Below are positions 26,824-35,767 of a stretch of DNA of 43,980 nt, one piece after another; position 1 is the stretch's first letter, and each line of letters starts with the position of its first letter. The notes below the pieces were generated by a model. It was not told where the DNA came from, did no database searches, and saw nothing but the letters and a program-made list of their open reading frames with translations. This DNA is from an uncultured Pseudoxanthomonas sp. (GTDB lineage: Bacteria; Pseudomonadota; Gammaproteobacteria; Xanthomonadales; Xanthomonadaceae), in contig NZ_CAMPJD010000041.1 in NCBI RefSeq assembly GCF_946886695.1, positions 1-43,980 on the forward strand, read 5' to 3'. Both the position numbers and the translations under genes were made by a program.

Positions 26824-26912
26824 GCATCCTCTCCGGTGCACCACGCGGTGTGGTCCGGCGACGGTACGCCGCCACCATGTCCCGGGCAAGCCCGGGACGC
26901 GAGCGGTATCGC

Positions 26913-27083
26913 TCAGAGCTTGCTGAAGAGCGTGGCGGCCACCAGCAGGCCGAAGCCGGCGACCACCAGCCAGAACGCATGCGGGGCCAGCACCGGCACA
27001 TAGCCGAACTTCGCGGCGATGCCGCCGGTGCCCAGCAGCAGGGCGATCAGCCAGACGCCGAAGGTGGGAGGGGTCAGTTTCAT
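26913..27083 (-). CDS. 56-residue membrane protein
   Basis: A short gene read directly from the sequence: MKLTPPTFGVWLIALLLGTG at the N-terminus and GFGLLVAATLFSKL at the C-terminus. It has two hydrophobic helices (about 8-24 and 35-52) and a Lys-Leu end. AAGGAA lies 7 bases before the ATG at 27083. Codons are GC-rich in the third position like the neighbours. It resembles small inner-membrane proteins of unknown role common in this group. Confidence 0.75.
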   Translation of the reverse strand: MKLTPPTFGVWLIALLLGTGGIAAKFGYVPVLAPHAFWLVVAGFGLLVAATLFSKL

Positions 27084-27151
27084 GCGGGATTCCTTGTCGA
27101 AGGTGCGTGTTGATTCGCAGGGAGCGGGAAGACGGGGACGCGGCTTCCTGT

Positions 27152-27892
27152 TCAGAAGCTCATGAACAGGCCGCCATTGACGGGCAGGTTGGCGCCGGTG
27201 ATGTAGCCGGCATCGTCGGCGGTGAGGAAGGCGACCGCGCGCGCGATGTCGTCCGGCTGACCGATGCGGCCGACCGGCACGGCGGCGACGGTGCGGTCGC
27301 GGACGTCATCGGGCATCGCTTTGGTCATCGGTGTTTCCACGTAACCGGGCGAGACGCTGTTGACGGTGACGCCCTTGCGCGCCACTTCACGCGCCAGCGA
27401 CATCGAGAAGCCGTGCAGGCCGGCCTTCGCCGCCGCGTAGTTCACCTGGCCGAAGTTGCCGGTCTGGCCGCTTACCGAACTGATGTTGACGATGCGTCCG
27501 AACCCGCGCGCCTGCATGCCGTCCACGGCATGGCGGCAGAGGTTGAACACGCTGTCCAGGTTCACCCCGATCACGGCATCCCACTGCGCCTTGTCCATCT
27601 TGCGCAGGGTGGCGTCGCGGGTGATGCCGGCGTTGTTGACCAGGATGTCGAGTGCGCCGTGGCGGGCTTCGATATCGCGCACGAGGGCGGCGCAGGCATC
27701 GAAGTCGGCCACGTCGACGGTGGCGGTTTCGACATCCAGCCCGGCGGTCTGCGCGTGGAAACGGTCGAGCTGTCCGGCGGAGGCGGGCAGGTCGGCGGCG
27801 ACCACTCTGCGGCCGGTGCGCGCCAGTGCCTGGCAGATCGCCAGCCCCAGTCCCCCCAGGCCGCCGGTTACCACGGCGATGCGTTGCGTCAT
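27152..27892 (-). CDS. Acetoacetyl-CoA reductase-type SDR, paralogue 1
   Basis: A 246-residue short-chain dehydrogenase/reductase. The cofactor loop is VVTGGLGGLGLAICQALART (about 6-25), the active site is S in NISSVSGQ with Y-x3-K in VNYAAAKAG, and NNAG is at about residue 88. It would reduce 3-ketoacyl-CoA (acetoacetyl-CoA) with NADPH to (R)-3-hydroxyacyl-CoA for polyhydroxyalkanoate. The ATG at 27892 gives the standard SDR start. It lies downstream of phaR on the same strand but behind a terminator, and is a clear paralogue of the gene at 28657. A role as 3-oxoacyl-ACP reductase is possible. Confidence 0.85.
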   Translation of the reverse strand: MTQRIAVVTGGLGGLGLAICQALARTGRRVVAADLPASAGQLDRFHAQTAGLDVETATVDVADFDACAALVRDIEARHGALDILVNNAGITRDATLRKMDKAQWDAVIGVNLDSVFNLCRHAVDGMQARGFGRIVNISSVSGQTGNFGQVNYAAAKAGLHGFSMSLAREVARKGVTVNSVSPGYVETPMTKAMPDDVRDRTVAAVPVGRIGQPDDIARAVAFLTADDAGYITGANLPVNGGLFMSF

Positions 27893-27916
27893 GCGGAATC
27901 CCTGTGTCGCGAGGTC

Positions 27917-27947
27917 AAAAAAAGGCCCGCGCAACGGGGCGCGGGCC
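27917..27947 (-). terminator. Rho-independent terminator after phaR
   Basis: Minus strand: GGCCCGCGC, loop CCCGTT, GCGCGGGCC, then TTTTTTT. It lies 21 bases after the phaR stop and separates phaR from the SDR gene downstream. Confidence 0.93.
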
Positions 27948-27967
27948 GGGTTTCACTACGGAGTGGT

Positions 27968-28471
27968 TCAGCGCGCGCGCGTCTTCGGCGTTTCGCGCGG
28001 CGGATCCTTCGGCTTGACCGTCGTCGGGCGGCCCATGCCGCCGCTGAGGTTGCGCTGGAACTCCTGCCACAACTCCATGTTGCGCTCGGTCAGCTGGTTC
28101 ATCATGGTCCACGGCGTCTGGCCCAGCATGCTGCCCATCTGGCTGCGGAACTGCTGCTGCTGCTCCATGAACAACTGCATGCTGCGTTCCAGGTAGTTGC
28201 CCATGAAACCCTGCAGCGAATCGCCGTAGAACCGGATGATCTGGCTGAGCAGCTGGGTGGACAGTACTGGTTCGCCGTCCTGTTCCTGCTCGCTGATGAT
28301 CTGCAGCAGTACGGTGCGGGTCAGGTCGTCGCCGCTCTTGGCGTCGCGGACCTCGAAGTCCTCGCCATCGACGATCAGCTGGCGCACGTCCTCGATGGTG
28401 ATGTAGCTGGAGATCTCCGTGTCGTACAGACGACGGTTGGGGTACTTCTTGATGATGCGGATCGCAGCCAT
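27968..28471 (-). CDS. phaR: Polyhydroxyalkanoate synthesis regulator PhaR
   Basis: A 167-residue repressor and granule-binding protein. The N-terminus IRIIKKYPNRRLYDTEISSY is the highly conserved PHB/PHA accumulation DNA-binding domain (about 4-62). Helical PHA-accumulation repeats follow (LLSQIIRFYGDSLQGFMGNY, then QLFMEQQQQFRSQMG), which bind the polymer surface. In known systems PhaR represses phasin genes and itself until granules take it up. The tail is basic and proline-rich. It lies between two SDR reductase genes on the same strand. Confidence 0.95.
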   Translation of the reverse strand: MAAIRIIKKYPNRRLYDTEISSYITIEDVRQLIVDGEDFEVRDAKSGDDLTRTVLLQIISEQEQDGEPVLSTQLLSQIIRFYGDSLQGFMGNYLERSMQLFMEQQQQFRSQMGSMLGQTPWTMMNQLTERNMELWQEFQRNLSGGMGRPTTVKPKDPPRETPKTRAR

Positions 28472-28568
28472 TGAGTCTTCGCTCTAAACGCGTATTGCGG
28501 CAGCATGACGCAGCGCAACAGCCCTTGCAACAGGCCACAAGGCAGGGAAGCCCTGTTCAGCCAAGGAA

Positions 28569-28581
28569 GTTGCTGCGCAAC
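28569..28581. promoter_or_regulatory. TGC-rich palindrome upstream of phaR
   Basis: GTTGCTGCGCAAC is an inverted repeat (GTTGC/GCAAC) in the 185-base gap before phaR. Related TTGC/GCAA words occur nearby (28491-28535). PhaR proteins are known to bind TGC-rich sites and control their own genes, so this could be an autoregulatory site. The gap also contains a GACGCCCC/GGGGCGTC hairpin at 28594-28614 that may end the reductase transcript. Confidence 0.35.
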
Positions 28582-28656
28582 ATCGGAACGGGCGACGCCC
28601 CTCGCGGGGGCGTCGTTATCAGGGGCAGGAAGTGTCGCGGATGACGCTGGCCGGCA

Positions 28657-29397
28657 TCACCAGCCCATGTGGTGGCCGCCGTTGATGTCCAGGTTGGAGC
28701 CGGTGATCCAGCTGGCCTGCTCGTCGACCAGGAACGCCACGGCGTAGGCGATTTCCTCGGGTTTGCCGAGGCGGCCGGTCGGAATGTCGGCGGCGATCTT
28801 GGCGCGGACTTCCTCCGGCACCGCCATCACCATGTCGGTGGCCACGTAGCCGGGCGACACCGTGTTGACGGTGATGCCGAGCTTGGCGTTTTCACGCGCC
28901 AGCGAGATGGTGAAGCCGTGCATGCCGGCCTTGGCGGCGGCGTAGTTGGCCTGGCCATACTGGCCCTTGAGGCCGTTGATCGAACTGATCTGGATGATGC
29001 GTCCCCACTTGCGGTCGCGCATGCCTTCGATCACCGGGCGGGTGACGTTGAACACCGAATTGAGGTTGGTGTTGATGACATCGCCCCACTGCGACGAGGA
29101 CATCTTGTGGAAGGTGCCGTCGCGGGTGATGCCGGCGTTGTTGATCAGCACTTCGACCGGGCCGAGCTTCTGTTCGACTTCCTTCACCATCGCCTGCGCT
29201 TCGTCGGGCGAAGTCACGTCACCCTTCACCAGCGTCATCTCGTAGCCGTCGGCCTTCATCTGCGCCTGCCAGGCGAGGGCTTTTTCTTCGTTGCGGTAAT
29301 TGGTGGCGACCTTGTGGCCCATGTCGGCCAGCTTCTTGCAGATGGCGGTACCGATACCTCCGGTGCCGCCGGTGACCAGGACGACGCGCGATGTCAT
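28657..29397 (-). CDS. phbB: Acetoacetyl-CoA reductase PhbB
   Basis: A 246-residue NADPH-dependent SDR making (R)-3-hydroxybutyryl-CoA for PHB. Cofactor motif VTGGTGGIGTAICKKLADMG, then NNAGITRDGTFHKM, active-site serine in IQISSINGLKGQ and Y-x3-K in ANYAAAKAGMHGF. The end SNLDINGGHHMGW is the hallmark of PhbB/PhaB (Gly-His-His-Met). AAGGAG sits 8 bases before ATG 29397. It is upstream of phaR on the same strand. The PHA synthase and thiolase genes are not in the window. Confidence 0.93.
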   Translation of the reverse strand: MTSRVVLVTGGTGGIGTAICKKLADMGHKVATNYRNEEKALAWQAQMKADGYEMTLVKGDVTSPDEAQAMVKEVEQKLGPVEVLINNAGITRDGTFHKMSSSQWGDVINTNLNSVFNVTRPVIEGMRDRKWGRIIQISSINGLKGQYGQANYAAAKAGMHGFTISLARENAKLGITVNTVSPGYVATDMVMAVPEEVRAKIAADIPTGRLGKPEEIAYAVAFLVDEQASWITGSNLDINGGHHMGW

Positions 29398-29442
29398 GTG
29401 GGGAATCTCCTTGTACCGCCGCAAGCCGACGGCCGTCCGATT

Positions 29443-30363
29443 CTAGACAGCGCCTGCGACAGGCTTGTTGTGCGATGCAGCGAACGTCATGCGTGTCACT
29501 TTGGGCAGACGATCCGGGCGGAATCCGCGGGCAGCGGCCTGCACCGCCGCCGAGACGCTGCCGATGCCAGCCAGCCTCTCCACCGGCTGGCCGAGCGCCT
29601 GCCAGGCAGCCAGCAGTGCGGGCATCGGGGCGTCATCGTCGATCGGCAACGCGGCCATCGACTTCGACAGTTTCTGTCCCTGCGCATCGACGATCAGCGG
29701 CAGGTGCAGGTAACGCGGGGTGGGCAGCCCCAGTGCGCGTTGCAGCAGGATCTGGCGCGGCGTGGAATCCAGCAGGTCCGCGCCGCGTACGACGTCCGTG
29801 ATGCCCTGGTCGGCATCATCCACGACCACCGCCAGCTGGTAGGCCCAGAAACCGTCGGCGCGGCGCAGGACGACATCGCCAACCTCACGGTCGACCTGTT
29901 GTTCGATCGCGCCCTGCAGGCCGTCCTCGAATGCCACGCGTGTCCCGTCGGGCACGCGCAGCCGGATGGCGGGCGCACGCATGGGATCGCTGGCGACGCA
30001 CGCGCGGTGGATGCCGCCTGCCGCCGCGAGGTCACTGCGGCTGCAGCGGCATTCGAACGCGCTGCCGTCGTCCAGCAATCGTGTCAGCGCGCTGGCGTAA
30101 AGATCCTGGCGCGCGCTCTGCCACACGACGGGTGCATCCGGCACCAGGCCGAACGCCGCCAGCGTGTCGAGCTGCCGCTGTGCAGCGCCCGGGACTTCGC
30201 GCGGCGGATCGAGGTCCTCCACCCGCACCAGCCACGTTCCCGCGTGGTGCCGTGCCAGCAGCCAGCTGCCCAGCGCGGCGACCAGCGACCCGAAATGCAG
30301 GCGGCCGGTGGGCGAGGGCGCGAAGCGGCCGCAGTAGTGAGGAGGGGGATCGTTCGCTGTCAT
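29443..30363 (-). CDS. gluQ: Glutamyl-Q tRNA(Asp) synthetase
   Basis: A 306-residue truncated glutamyl-tRNA-synthetase homologue that places glutamate on the queuosine of tRNA(Asp). It has the class I HIGH-like site in [20 protein letters not shown] and the KMSKS-like site GQKLSKS (about residue 240), but lacks the anticodon-binding half of full GluRS. A zinc-site remnant is seen in [10 protein letters not shown]...HRACVA. Starts with ATG at 30363, divergent from htpX. Confidence 0.93.
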   Translation of the reverse strand: MTANDPPPHYCGRFAPSPTGRLHFGSLVAALGSWLLARHHAGTWLVRVEDLDPPREVPGAAQRQLDTLAAFGLVPDAPVVWQSARQDLYASALTRLLDDGSAFECRCSRSDLAAAGGIHRACVASDPMRAPAIRLRVPDGTRVAFEDGLQGAIEQQVDREVGDVVLRRADGFWAYQLAVVVDDADQGITDVVRGADLLDSTPRQILLQRALGLPTPRYLHLPLIVDAQGQKLSKSMAALPIDDDAPMPALLAAWQALGQPVERLAGIGSVSAAVQAAARGFRPDRLPKVTRMTFAASHNKPVAGAV

Positions 30364-30482
30364 TCGTCGTAAAGGAGGGAAAGCTGAACGGCGTGGTCAG
30401 CCAGTTGCTTGAATTCAACGCGTCGCAACCGCAATTCTGCGTCCACGGGCACCAGCGTGCCAGTTCAACCGGAGAGTCCTTC

Positions 30483-31364
30483 GTGTTTACGCGTGTTGCA
30501 TTGTTCCTTGCCACCAACCTGGCCGTGCTGGCGCTTGCCAGCGTTGTCATGTCCCTCCTGGGCGTCAACTCCAGCCAGATGGGGGGGCTGCTGGTATTCG
30601 CGGCGATCTTCGGTTTCGGTGGTTCGCTGATCTCGCTGCTGACGTCGAAGTGGGTGGCCAAGCGCGCGACCGGCGCGCAGGTGATCGAACAGCCGCGCAA
30701 TGACCTGGAGCGCTGGCTGGTGGCTACCGTGAAGCGCCAGGCGCAGGCCGCCGGTATCGGAATGCCGGAAGTCGCGGTCTATGACGCACCGGAAATCAAC
30801 GCCTTCGCCACCGGTGCCAACCGCAACAATGCGCTGGTGGCGGTGTCCACGGGCCTGCTGCGTTCGATGAGCCAGGACGAAGCCGAAGCGGTGCTGGGCC
30901 ACGAGATCTCCCACGTCGCGAACGGCGACATGGTGACCATGGCGCTGCTGCAGGGCGTGTTGAACACCTTCGTCATCGTGCTGGCCCGCGTGGTGGGCGG
31001 CATCGTCGACGGCTTCCTGTCGGGCAACCGTGAGGGCGGTGGACGCGGCTTTGGCTACTACATCATCGTGATGGTGCTGGAAGTGGTGTTCGGCCTGTTC
31101 GCGACGATGATCGCGATGTGGTTCTCGCGTCGCCGCGAGTTCCGCGCCGACCATGGCGGTGCCACGCTGGCTGGCCGGCAGAAGATGATCGCCGCGCTGG
31201 AGCGCCTGGGCCGGCAGCACAGTCCGAGCACGCTGCCGGCGCAGGTGGAGGCCTTCGGCATTGCCGGTGGCATCGGCCAGGGCATGAAGAAGCTGTTCCT
31301 CAGCCACCCGCCGCTGGAGCAGCGCATCGCCGCCCTGCGCGCGCAGCAGGGCACGATGGCCTGA
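30483..31364 (+). CDS. htpX: Protease HtpX
   Basis: A 293-residue inner-membrane zinc protease of family M48B, part of membrane-protein quality control. Two N-terminal helices ([40 protein letters not shown]), the zinc site HEISH (H140, E141, H144), two later helices ([35 protein letters not shown]) and the third ligand region EFRADHGGA. The start is GTG 30483 with GGAGAG nine bases before. Confidence 0.96.
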   Translation: MFTRVALFLATNLAVLALASVVMSLLGVNSSQMGGLLVFAAIFGFGGSLISLLTSKWVAKRATGAQVIEQPRNDLERWLVATVKRQAQAAGIGMPEVAVYDAPEINAFATGANRNNALVAVSTGLLRSMSQDEAEAVLGHEISHVANGDMVTMALLQGVLNTFVIVLARVVGGIVDGFLSGNREGGGRGFGYYIIVMVLEVVFGLFATMIAMWFSRRREFRADHGGATLAGRQKMIAALERLGRQHSPSTLPAQVEAFGIAGGIGQGMKKLFLSHPPLEQRIAALRAQQGTMA

Positions 31365-31385
31365 GCGACCGGGCAGCGAACCTTG

Positions 31386-31418
31386 AACGAAAAACCCGCC
31401 TTCTGGCGGGTTTTTTGT
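31386..31418 (+). terminator. Rho-independent terminator after htpX
   Basis: ACCCGCC, loop TTCT, GGCGGGT, then TTTTTGTTT, with an A-tract on the left side, so it may work in both directions. Confidence 0.93.
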
Positions 31419-31549
31419 TTGCTTCTTCCTGCACGGAAGGGAGAGCAACTGTCTTGATTCAGGCGCAACAGGACGAGGAAGTTTTCCGTGGACATCCAGT
31501 ATTCGATCAACCTGCGGTCGCTGCGCTTCGGAAGGATCGGCGCCAGGAG

Positions 31550-31680
31550 CGCCCCTCATCCGCCCTTCGGGCACCTTCTCCCCGCAGGCGGGGAGAAGGA
31601 TACAAGCGCGTCGTTTTCTTCAAGGCACAAGCACGGCGAGGCAGTCCCCCTCTCCCCACTTGGGGGGAGAGGCAGTCGCC
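31550..31680. repeat. Hairpin-rich interspersed repeat between htpX and fimX
   Basis: Three hairpins follow one another: GCCCTTCGGGC (31562-31572), CCTTCTCCCC/GGGGAGAAGG (31574-31599) and CTCTCCCC/GGGGAGAG (about 31650-31671). The text CCCTCATCCGCCCTTCGGGC is a common interspersed repeat in GC-rich proteobacteria. It separates two convergent genes and contains no gene. Confidence 0.6.
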
Positions 31681-31683
31681 ATG

Positions 31684-33759
31684 TCAGTTGAAGTCGTAAT
31701 TCATCGCCGGGCCGGGCGCTGCGAGGAAGTTGCCTTCCACGTAGTCCAGGCTGGCGGTGAACAGGAAGGACATCGTCGCTGCGTCCTGCACGTGCTCCGC
31801 CACCGTCAGGATGCCCAGCGCCTGTGCGCGCTCTGCGATCTCGCGGATCTTCTGCTGGTGCTCGGTGTTCTTGCCCAGGTCTTCGCTGAAGACGCGGTCG
31901 ATCTTGAGGAAGGTCGGCTGGAAGTGCGACAGCAACTGGAACGAATCCAGGCCTGCGCCGAAATGTTCCAGGCCGACCTGGCAGCCCAGCTTGGCCGCCG
32001 CCGACTGGAACGCCTGCGCCTGGCGGAGGTGGGTGAACACCTTGGCCTCGGGCGTCTGCAGCCACAGCCGGCTGCCGGGCACGTCATGGGCGGCCAGTTC
32101 CCTGGCGATGAGGTCGAGCAGGCGGTTGTCGGCGAAGGAGGCCGGGCTGACCTTCACCACCAGGCGGGTGTCGTGGCCGGCACGTTTGCGTTCCGCCAGC
32201 ACTTCGATGGCACGGTTCACCACCCAGCGGTCGATGGCATCGAGCAGGCCGTTGTCCTCGGCGATCCCGATGAAGGACTGCGGGAGCACGGTTTCGCCAT
32301 TGGATTCCATGCGCAGCAGGGCCTCGTAGACCTCGCCGGGCTCGCCCTGCAGGCTGACCACGGGCTGGTAGTGCAGGCGGAAACTGCCGTCCTGCAGGGC
32401 TTCCTGCAGGCGCTTGATCCAGTTCTGCACGCGCTCTTCCTCGGCACGGTCCACGGCGCCGGGGTCGAAGATCTCGAAGCGGTTGCCGCCCAGGTTGGTG
32501 GCCGCCTGCAGGCAGTCGGTGGCGCGCGTGAGCACCTGGCCGATGCTGGCGATCTTTTCGCCGATCTGCACGCCGCCGATGCTGGCGGTGACCGAGGCCG
32601 AACGCTCGCCCACGTTGAACACGTGCGAGGCATACGAAGCACGCAGCTTGTCGGCCAACGCGGCGGAATGGGCGTGGTTGCCACGCAGCAACACGGCGAA
32701 AGTGCGCTCGCCGAAGCGTGCGGCGGTGCATTGGTCGTCGAGTTTTTCCGCTAGGCGCGCCGCGAGCGCGGCTGCGAGGTCGTCGGCCGAGTCGATGCCG
32801 ATGTCCTGCAGCAGGCGCTGGTAGTGGTCGGGTTCGACCAGCAGCAGTGCGTACTGGTCCTCGCCGCGGGCCACCTGGGTCACGGCATTCTCCAGTTCGC
32901 GCAGGAAGGTGGGGCGGTTCATCAGGCCGGTGACCATGTCGCGCTGGCGCAGGTCTTCGACTTCGCGCGCGAGTTCCGGGTCGAACTCCTCGCGCCGACG
33001 GAACACCACCTGCACGCAGGGTTCGCTCTCGTAGGTGGCGGTGGCGAACTCCAGCGTGGCCGGGAAGCTGTCGCCATCGATGCTGCGCGCCTCCAGTTCG
33101 AAGCGGGCCGGCGGCGGTTCGCCCTTGCTGAGTTTCTTCAGCAGGGCCTTGAAGTCGTTGACGTACTGCGGGGCCACCAGGTCCAGCAGCGACAGGCCTT
33201 CGACATCCTCGAAGGACTCGAAGCCGAACATTTCCAGGTAGGCGTCGTTGGCCCGGATGTGCATCCCTTCGTGGATGTAGGCGATCGGGTCGCGCGAAGA
33301 CGAGATCAAGGCGTCGCAGCGACGCTCGGTCTCGCGCATCTGGCCTTCGAGCCGACGTTGCGAACGGCGCGCGTCGAGGTCGGCCCATTCGCGGCGCAGC
33401 ACCGTCAGCACGTGTTCCGGGCGCCCGCGCAGCGCGATCGCGCGCGCGCCGGCAGCCTGGTCGGCCAGCAACTCGGCTTCGCTGATCGCGTCGGCCAGCA
33501 CGATGACCGGGATGTCCTTGCCGCTGGCATCCACCTGGCCCAGCACGGTGGCCAGGGGGATGCCCTTGGCCGTGCGCGAGGCCAGCAGCAGGTCCATGGG
33601 CTGTGCCGCTACCATCTGGCCCAGCTCCGCTGCGTCGAGCGGTCGCAGGGGGCGCACGGCGATGCCGCCGTTGCGCAGCGTGGAGACGATGGCTTCCGCG
33701 TCCTCCGCGCTGTCGTCCACCAGGGTCAGTCGTAGCGTGGTGTCTTTGCCGATCTGCAT
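31684..33759 (-). CDS. fimX: FimX-type c-di-GMP receptor (REC-PAS-degenerate GGDEF-degenerate EAL)
   Basis: A 691-residue protein controlling type IV pilus assembly in Xanthomonas and Pseudomonas. Receiver-like domain about 8-125 (LTLVDDSAEDAEAIVSTL), PAS about 145-255 (DALISSSRDPIAYIHEG), GGDEF-like about 270-430 in which the signature is replaced by ARFGERTF (347-354), and EAL-like 440-690. The EAL triad is kept in YEALLRME (479-481), but metal-ligand positions are altered (VKVSPASF, LEHFGAG), so it should bind c-di-GMP rather than cut it. Length agrees with Xanthomonas FimX (Filp). ATG 33759 was chosen because longer frames overlap epmB. Confidence 0.9.
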   Translation of the reverse strand: MQIGKDTTLRLTLVDDSAEDAEAIVSTLRNGGIAVRPLRPLDAAELGQMVAAQPMDLLLASRTAKGIPLATVLGQVDASGKDIPVIVLADAISEAELLADQAAGARAIALRGRPEHVLTVLRREWADLDARRSQRRLEGQMRETERRCDALISSSRDPIAYIHEGMHIRANDAYLEMFGFESFEDVEGLSLLDLVAPQYVNDFKALLKKLSKGEPPPARFELEARSIDGDSFPATLEFATATYESEPCVQVVFRRREEFDPELAREVEDLRQRDMVTGLMNRPTFLRELENAVTQVARGEDQYALLLVEPDHYQRLLQDIGIDSADDLAAALAARLAEKLDDQCTAARFGERTFAVLLRGNHAHSAALADKLRASYASHVFNVGERSASVTASIGGVQIGEKIASIGQVLTRATDCLQAATNLGGNRFEIFDPGAVDRAEEERVQNWIKRLQEALQDGSFRLHYQPVVSLQGEPGEVYEALLRMESNGETVLPQSFIGIAEDNGLLDAIDRWVVNRAIEVLAERKRAGHDTRLVVKVSPASFADNRLLDLIARELAAHDVPGSRLWLQTPEAKVFTHLRQAQAFQSAAAKLGCQVGLEHFGAGLDSFQLLSHFQPTFLKIDRVFSEDLGKNTEHQQKIREIAERAQALGILTVAEHVQDAATMSFLFTASLDYVEGNFLAAPGPAMNYDFN

Positions 33760-33856
33760 GCAGCGTGTCCGCGAGGGGTGCGCGTTTAATACCTGAACGC
33801 GACAGGTGAGTCCAATGCAGGCGTCGCAGATGCGGACATGGCCTGCCGTCGGCGGG

Positions 33857-34876
33857 TCACAGCGGGCGCTTGCCGGTATCGCCAGCGACTTCCCGTACCA
33901 GCCTCGGCACCAGATACCCGGACAGCCGGGCGGCCAGTGCCGCATGCAGCGTCTTTGCCCGCGCGTCGTCGACCTCGAAATGCGCCGCGCCGGCCACCCG
34001 GTCCAACTGGTGCAGGTAGTAGGGCAGCACGCCCGCCGCGAAGCCGCGCTCGCTGAGGTCCGCCAGTGCCTCGACATCGTCATTCACGCCACGCAGCAGC
34101 ACCGCCTGGTTCAGCAGGTGCACGCCGGCACCGCGCAGGCGCCCGAGTGCCGCGTCGACGGCGTCGTCGAACTCGTTGGCATGATTGGCATGGATGACCA
34201 GGGTCACCGGCCAGGGCAGGCCGGACAGCCAGGCCAGCAGGCCATCGTCGATGCGCTCGGGCAGCACCACCGGCAGGCGGCTGTGGATGCGCAGGCGGCG
34301 CAGGTGGGAAATCCCCGCCAGCGCGTCGGTGAGCTCGGCCAGCTTGGCGTTCGACAGCGACAATGGATCGCCGCCGGACAGCAGCACTTCCTCCACGCCA
34401 GCATCGGCGCGGATCAAGTCCACGGCTGCCAGCCACCCGTCGCGTGCCGCGGTCTCGTCCGAATAAGGAAAGTGGCGGCGGAAGCAGTACCTGCAATTGA
34501 TCGCGCAACTGCCGGTCGCCACCAGCAGCGCCCTGCCGCGGTATTTCTGGATCACGCCGGGCCCCGTCCTGGCCGCGCCATCGCCCACGGCATCCAGTCC
34601 ATAGCCGGCGGCCGGATGCATCTCGTCATCCAGCGGCAACACCTGGCGCAGCAGCGGGTCGTGCGGGTCGCCATGGCGCATGCGGGCCACGAAGCCACGC
34701 GGCACGCGCAGCGGGAACTGCGCCGCCGCTTCGTCGGACACCCGGTCCGCCAGCGCCCCCAGTCCCAGCAGTGCCAACAGGTCGCGCGGGTCGCGCACGG
34801 CGTCGCGCCACGCCTGCTGCCAGCGGGGGGCCGGCCAGGGGACGGACTGTCGGGGTTCGGGGGCTGCGGTTATCAT
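33857..34876 (-). CDS. epmB: EF-P (R)-beta-lysine modification protein EpmB
   Basis: A 339-residue radical-SAM lysine 2,3-aminomutase (YjeK) that makes (R)-beta-lysine for elongation factor P. The iron-sulphur site is C124-x3-C128-x2-C131 (SCAINCRYCFRRHFPYS). GGDPLSLSNAKLAELTDALA and the C-terminal LPYYLHQLDRVAGAAHFEV (with the PLP lysine region nearby) fit the family. ATG 34876 begins MITAAPEPRQ. It is divergent from efp across about 100 bases, so the modifying enzyme and its target share one control region. EpmA is not in the window. Confidence 0.95.
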   Translation of the reverse strand: MITAAPEPRQSVPWPAPRWQQAWRDAVRDPRDLLALLGLGALADRVSDEAAAQFPLRVPRGFVARMRHGDPHDPLLRQVLPLDDEMHPAAGYGLDAVGDGAARTGPGVIQKYRGRALLVATGSCAINCRYCFRRHFPYSDETAARDGWLAAVDLIRADAGVEEVLLSGGDPLSLSNAKLAELTDALAGISHLRRLRIHSRLPVVLPERIDDGLLAWLSGLPWPVTLVIHANHANEFDDAVDAALGRLRGAGVHLLNQAVLLRGVNDDVEALADLSERGFAAGVLPYYLHQLDRVAGAAHFEVDDARAKTLHAALAARLSGYLVPRLVREVAGDTGKRPL

Positions 34877-34980
34877 GGCGGGTCTGAAAACAAGCACCCG
34901 CCGGGTCCGGCGGGTTCCCGACATTCTATCCGGCCGGCCGCCTTGCGCGGCGGGTACGGCTTACCTCCAGGAGCAGCAGC

Positions 34981-35547
34981 ATGGCCAGTTACGGCATGAA
35001 CGACGTCAAGAACGGGATGAAGATCCTGATCAACAACGAGCCGGCGATCATCAGCGACACGGAATACGTCAAGCCGGGCAAGGGCCAGGCGTTCACCCGC
35101 GTGAAGTACCGCCTGATCAAGAGCGGCCGCGTGCAGGAAATCACCATGAAGAGTACCGACTCGGTCGAGGCGGCGGACGTGGTGGATACCGATATGCAGT
35201 ACCTGTATTCCGACGGTGAGTACTGGCACTTCATGCAGCAGGAAACCTTCGAGCAGGTGCAGGCCGACAAGGCCGGCATGGGCGGCGCCGAGAAGTGGCT
35301 GAAGGGCGAGGAGGACTGCGTGGTTACGCTGTGGAACGGCAACCCGATCCAGGTGACCCCGCCGAATTTCGTCGAGCTGCAGATCACCGAAACCGACCCG
35401 GGCGTGAAGGGCGATACCGCCGGTACCGGCGGCAAGCCGGCCACGCTGGAAACCGGCGCCGTCGTGCGCGTGCCGCTGTTCGTCGGCCAGGAAGAGATCA
35501 TCAAGGTCGATACCCGCACCGGTGAATACGTCAGCCGCGTGAAGTGA
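34981..35547 (+). CDS. efp: Elongation factor P
   Basis: A 188-residue translation factor that relieves ribosome stalling at polyproline. The KOW-like domain I carries K34 in [16 protein letters not shown], the lysylation site of the EpmA/EpmB pathway; OB domains II and III follow, ending [17 protein letters not shown] stands 9 bases before the ATG. Its modifying enzyme EpmB is divergent and adjacent. Confidence 0.98.
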   Translation: MASYGMNDVKNGMKILINNEPAIISDTEYVKPGKGQAFTRVKYRLIKSGRVQEITMKSTDSVEAADVVDTDMQYLYSDGEYWHFMQQETFEQVQADKAGMGGAEKWLKGEEDCVVTLWNGNPIQVTPPNFVELQITETDPGVKGDTAGTGGKPATLETGAVVRVPLFVGQEEIIKVDTRTGEYVSRVK

Positions 35548-35756
35548 TGGAACAGCTGGCGCTTTACCTGGGCGTCTGGGCCGTCGGCGTGCTGATCGCC
35601 GCACTGGGCGTGATGCTCTGCTGGAATGTGACCCTGCCGCGGCTGTTCCCCAGCGTGCCGCGGCTGAACTACGGGCGCGCGTTGGCGCTGATGCTGCTGT
35701 GCTGGCTGCTGTTCGGCGCCGGCGCCATCGGCCTGACCTATACGCTGGGATTCTGA
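35547..35756 (+). CDS. Small membrane protein after efp
   Basis: A 69-residue protein with two hydrophobic helices (ALYLGVWAVGVLIAALGVML and ALALMLLCWLLFGAGAIGLT). The ATG at 35547 overlaps the efp stop (TGATG), so it is translationally coupled to EF-P. Function unknown. Confidence 0.75.
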   Translation: MEQLALYLGVWAVGVLIAALGVMLCWNVTLPRLFPSVPRLNYGRALALMLLCWLLFGAGAIGLTYTLGF

Positions 35757-35767
35757 GCCGAGGCCCC

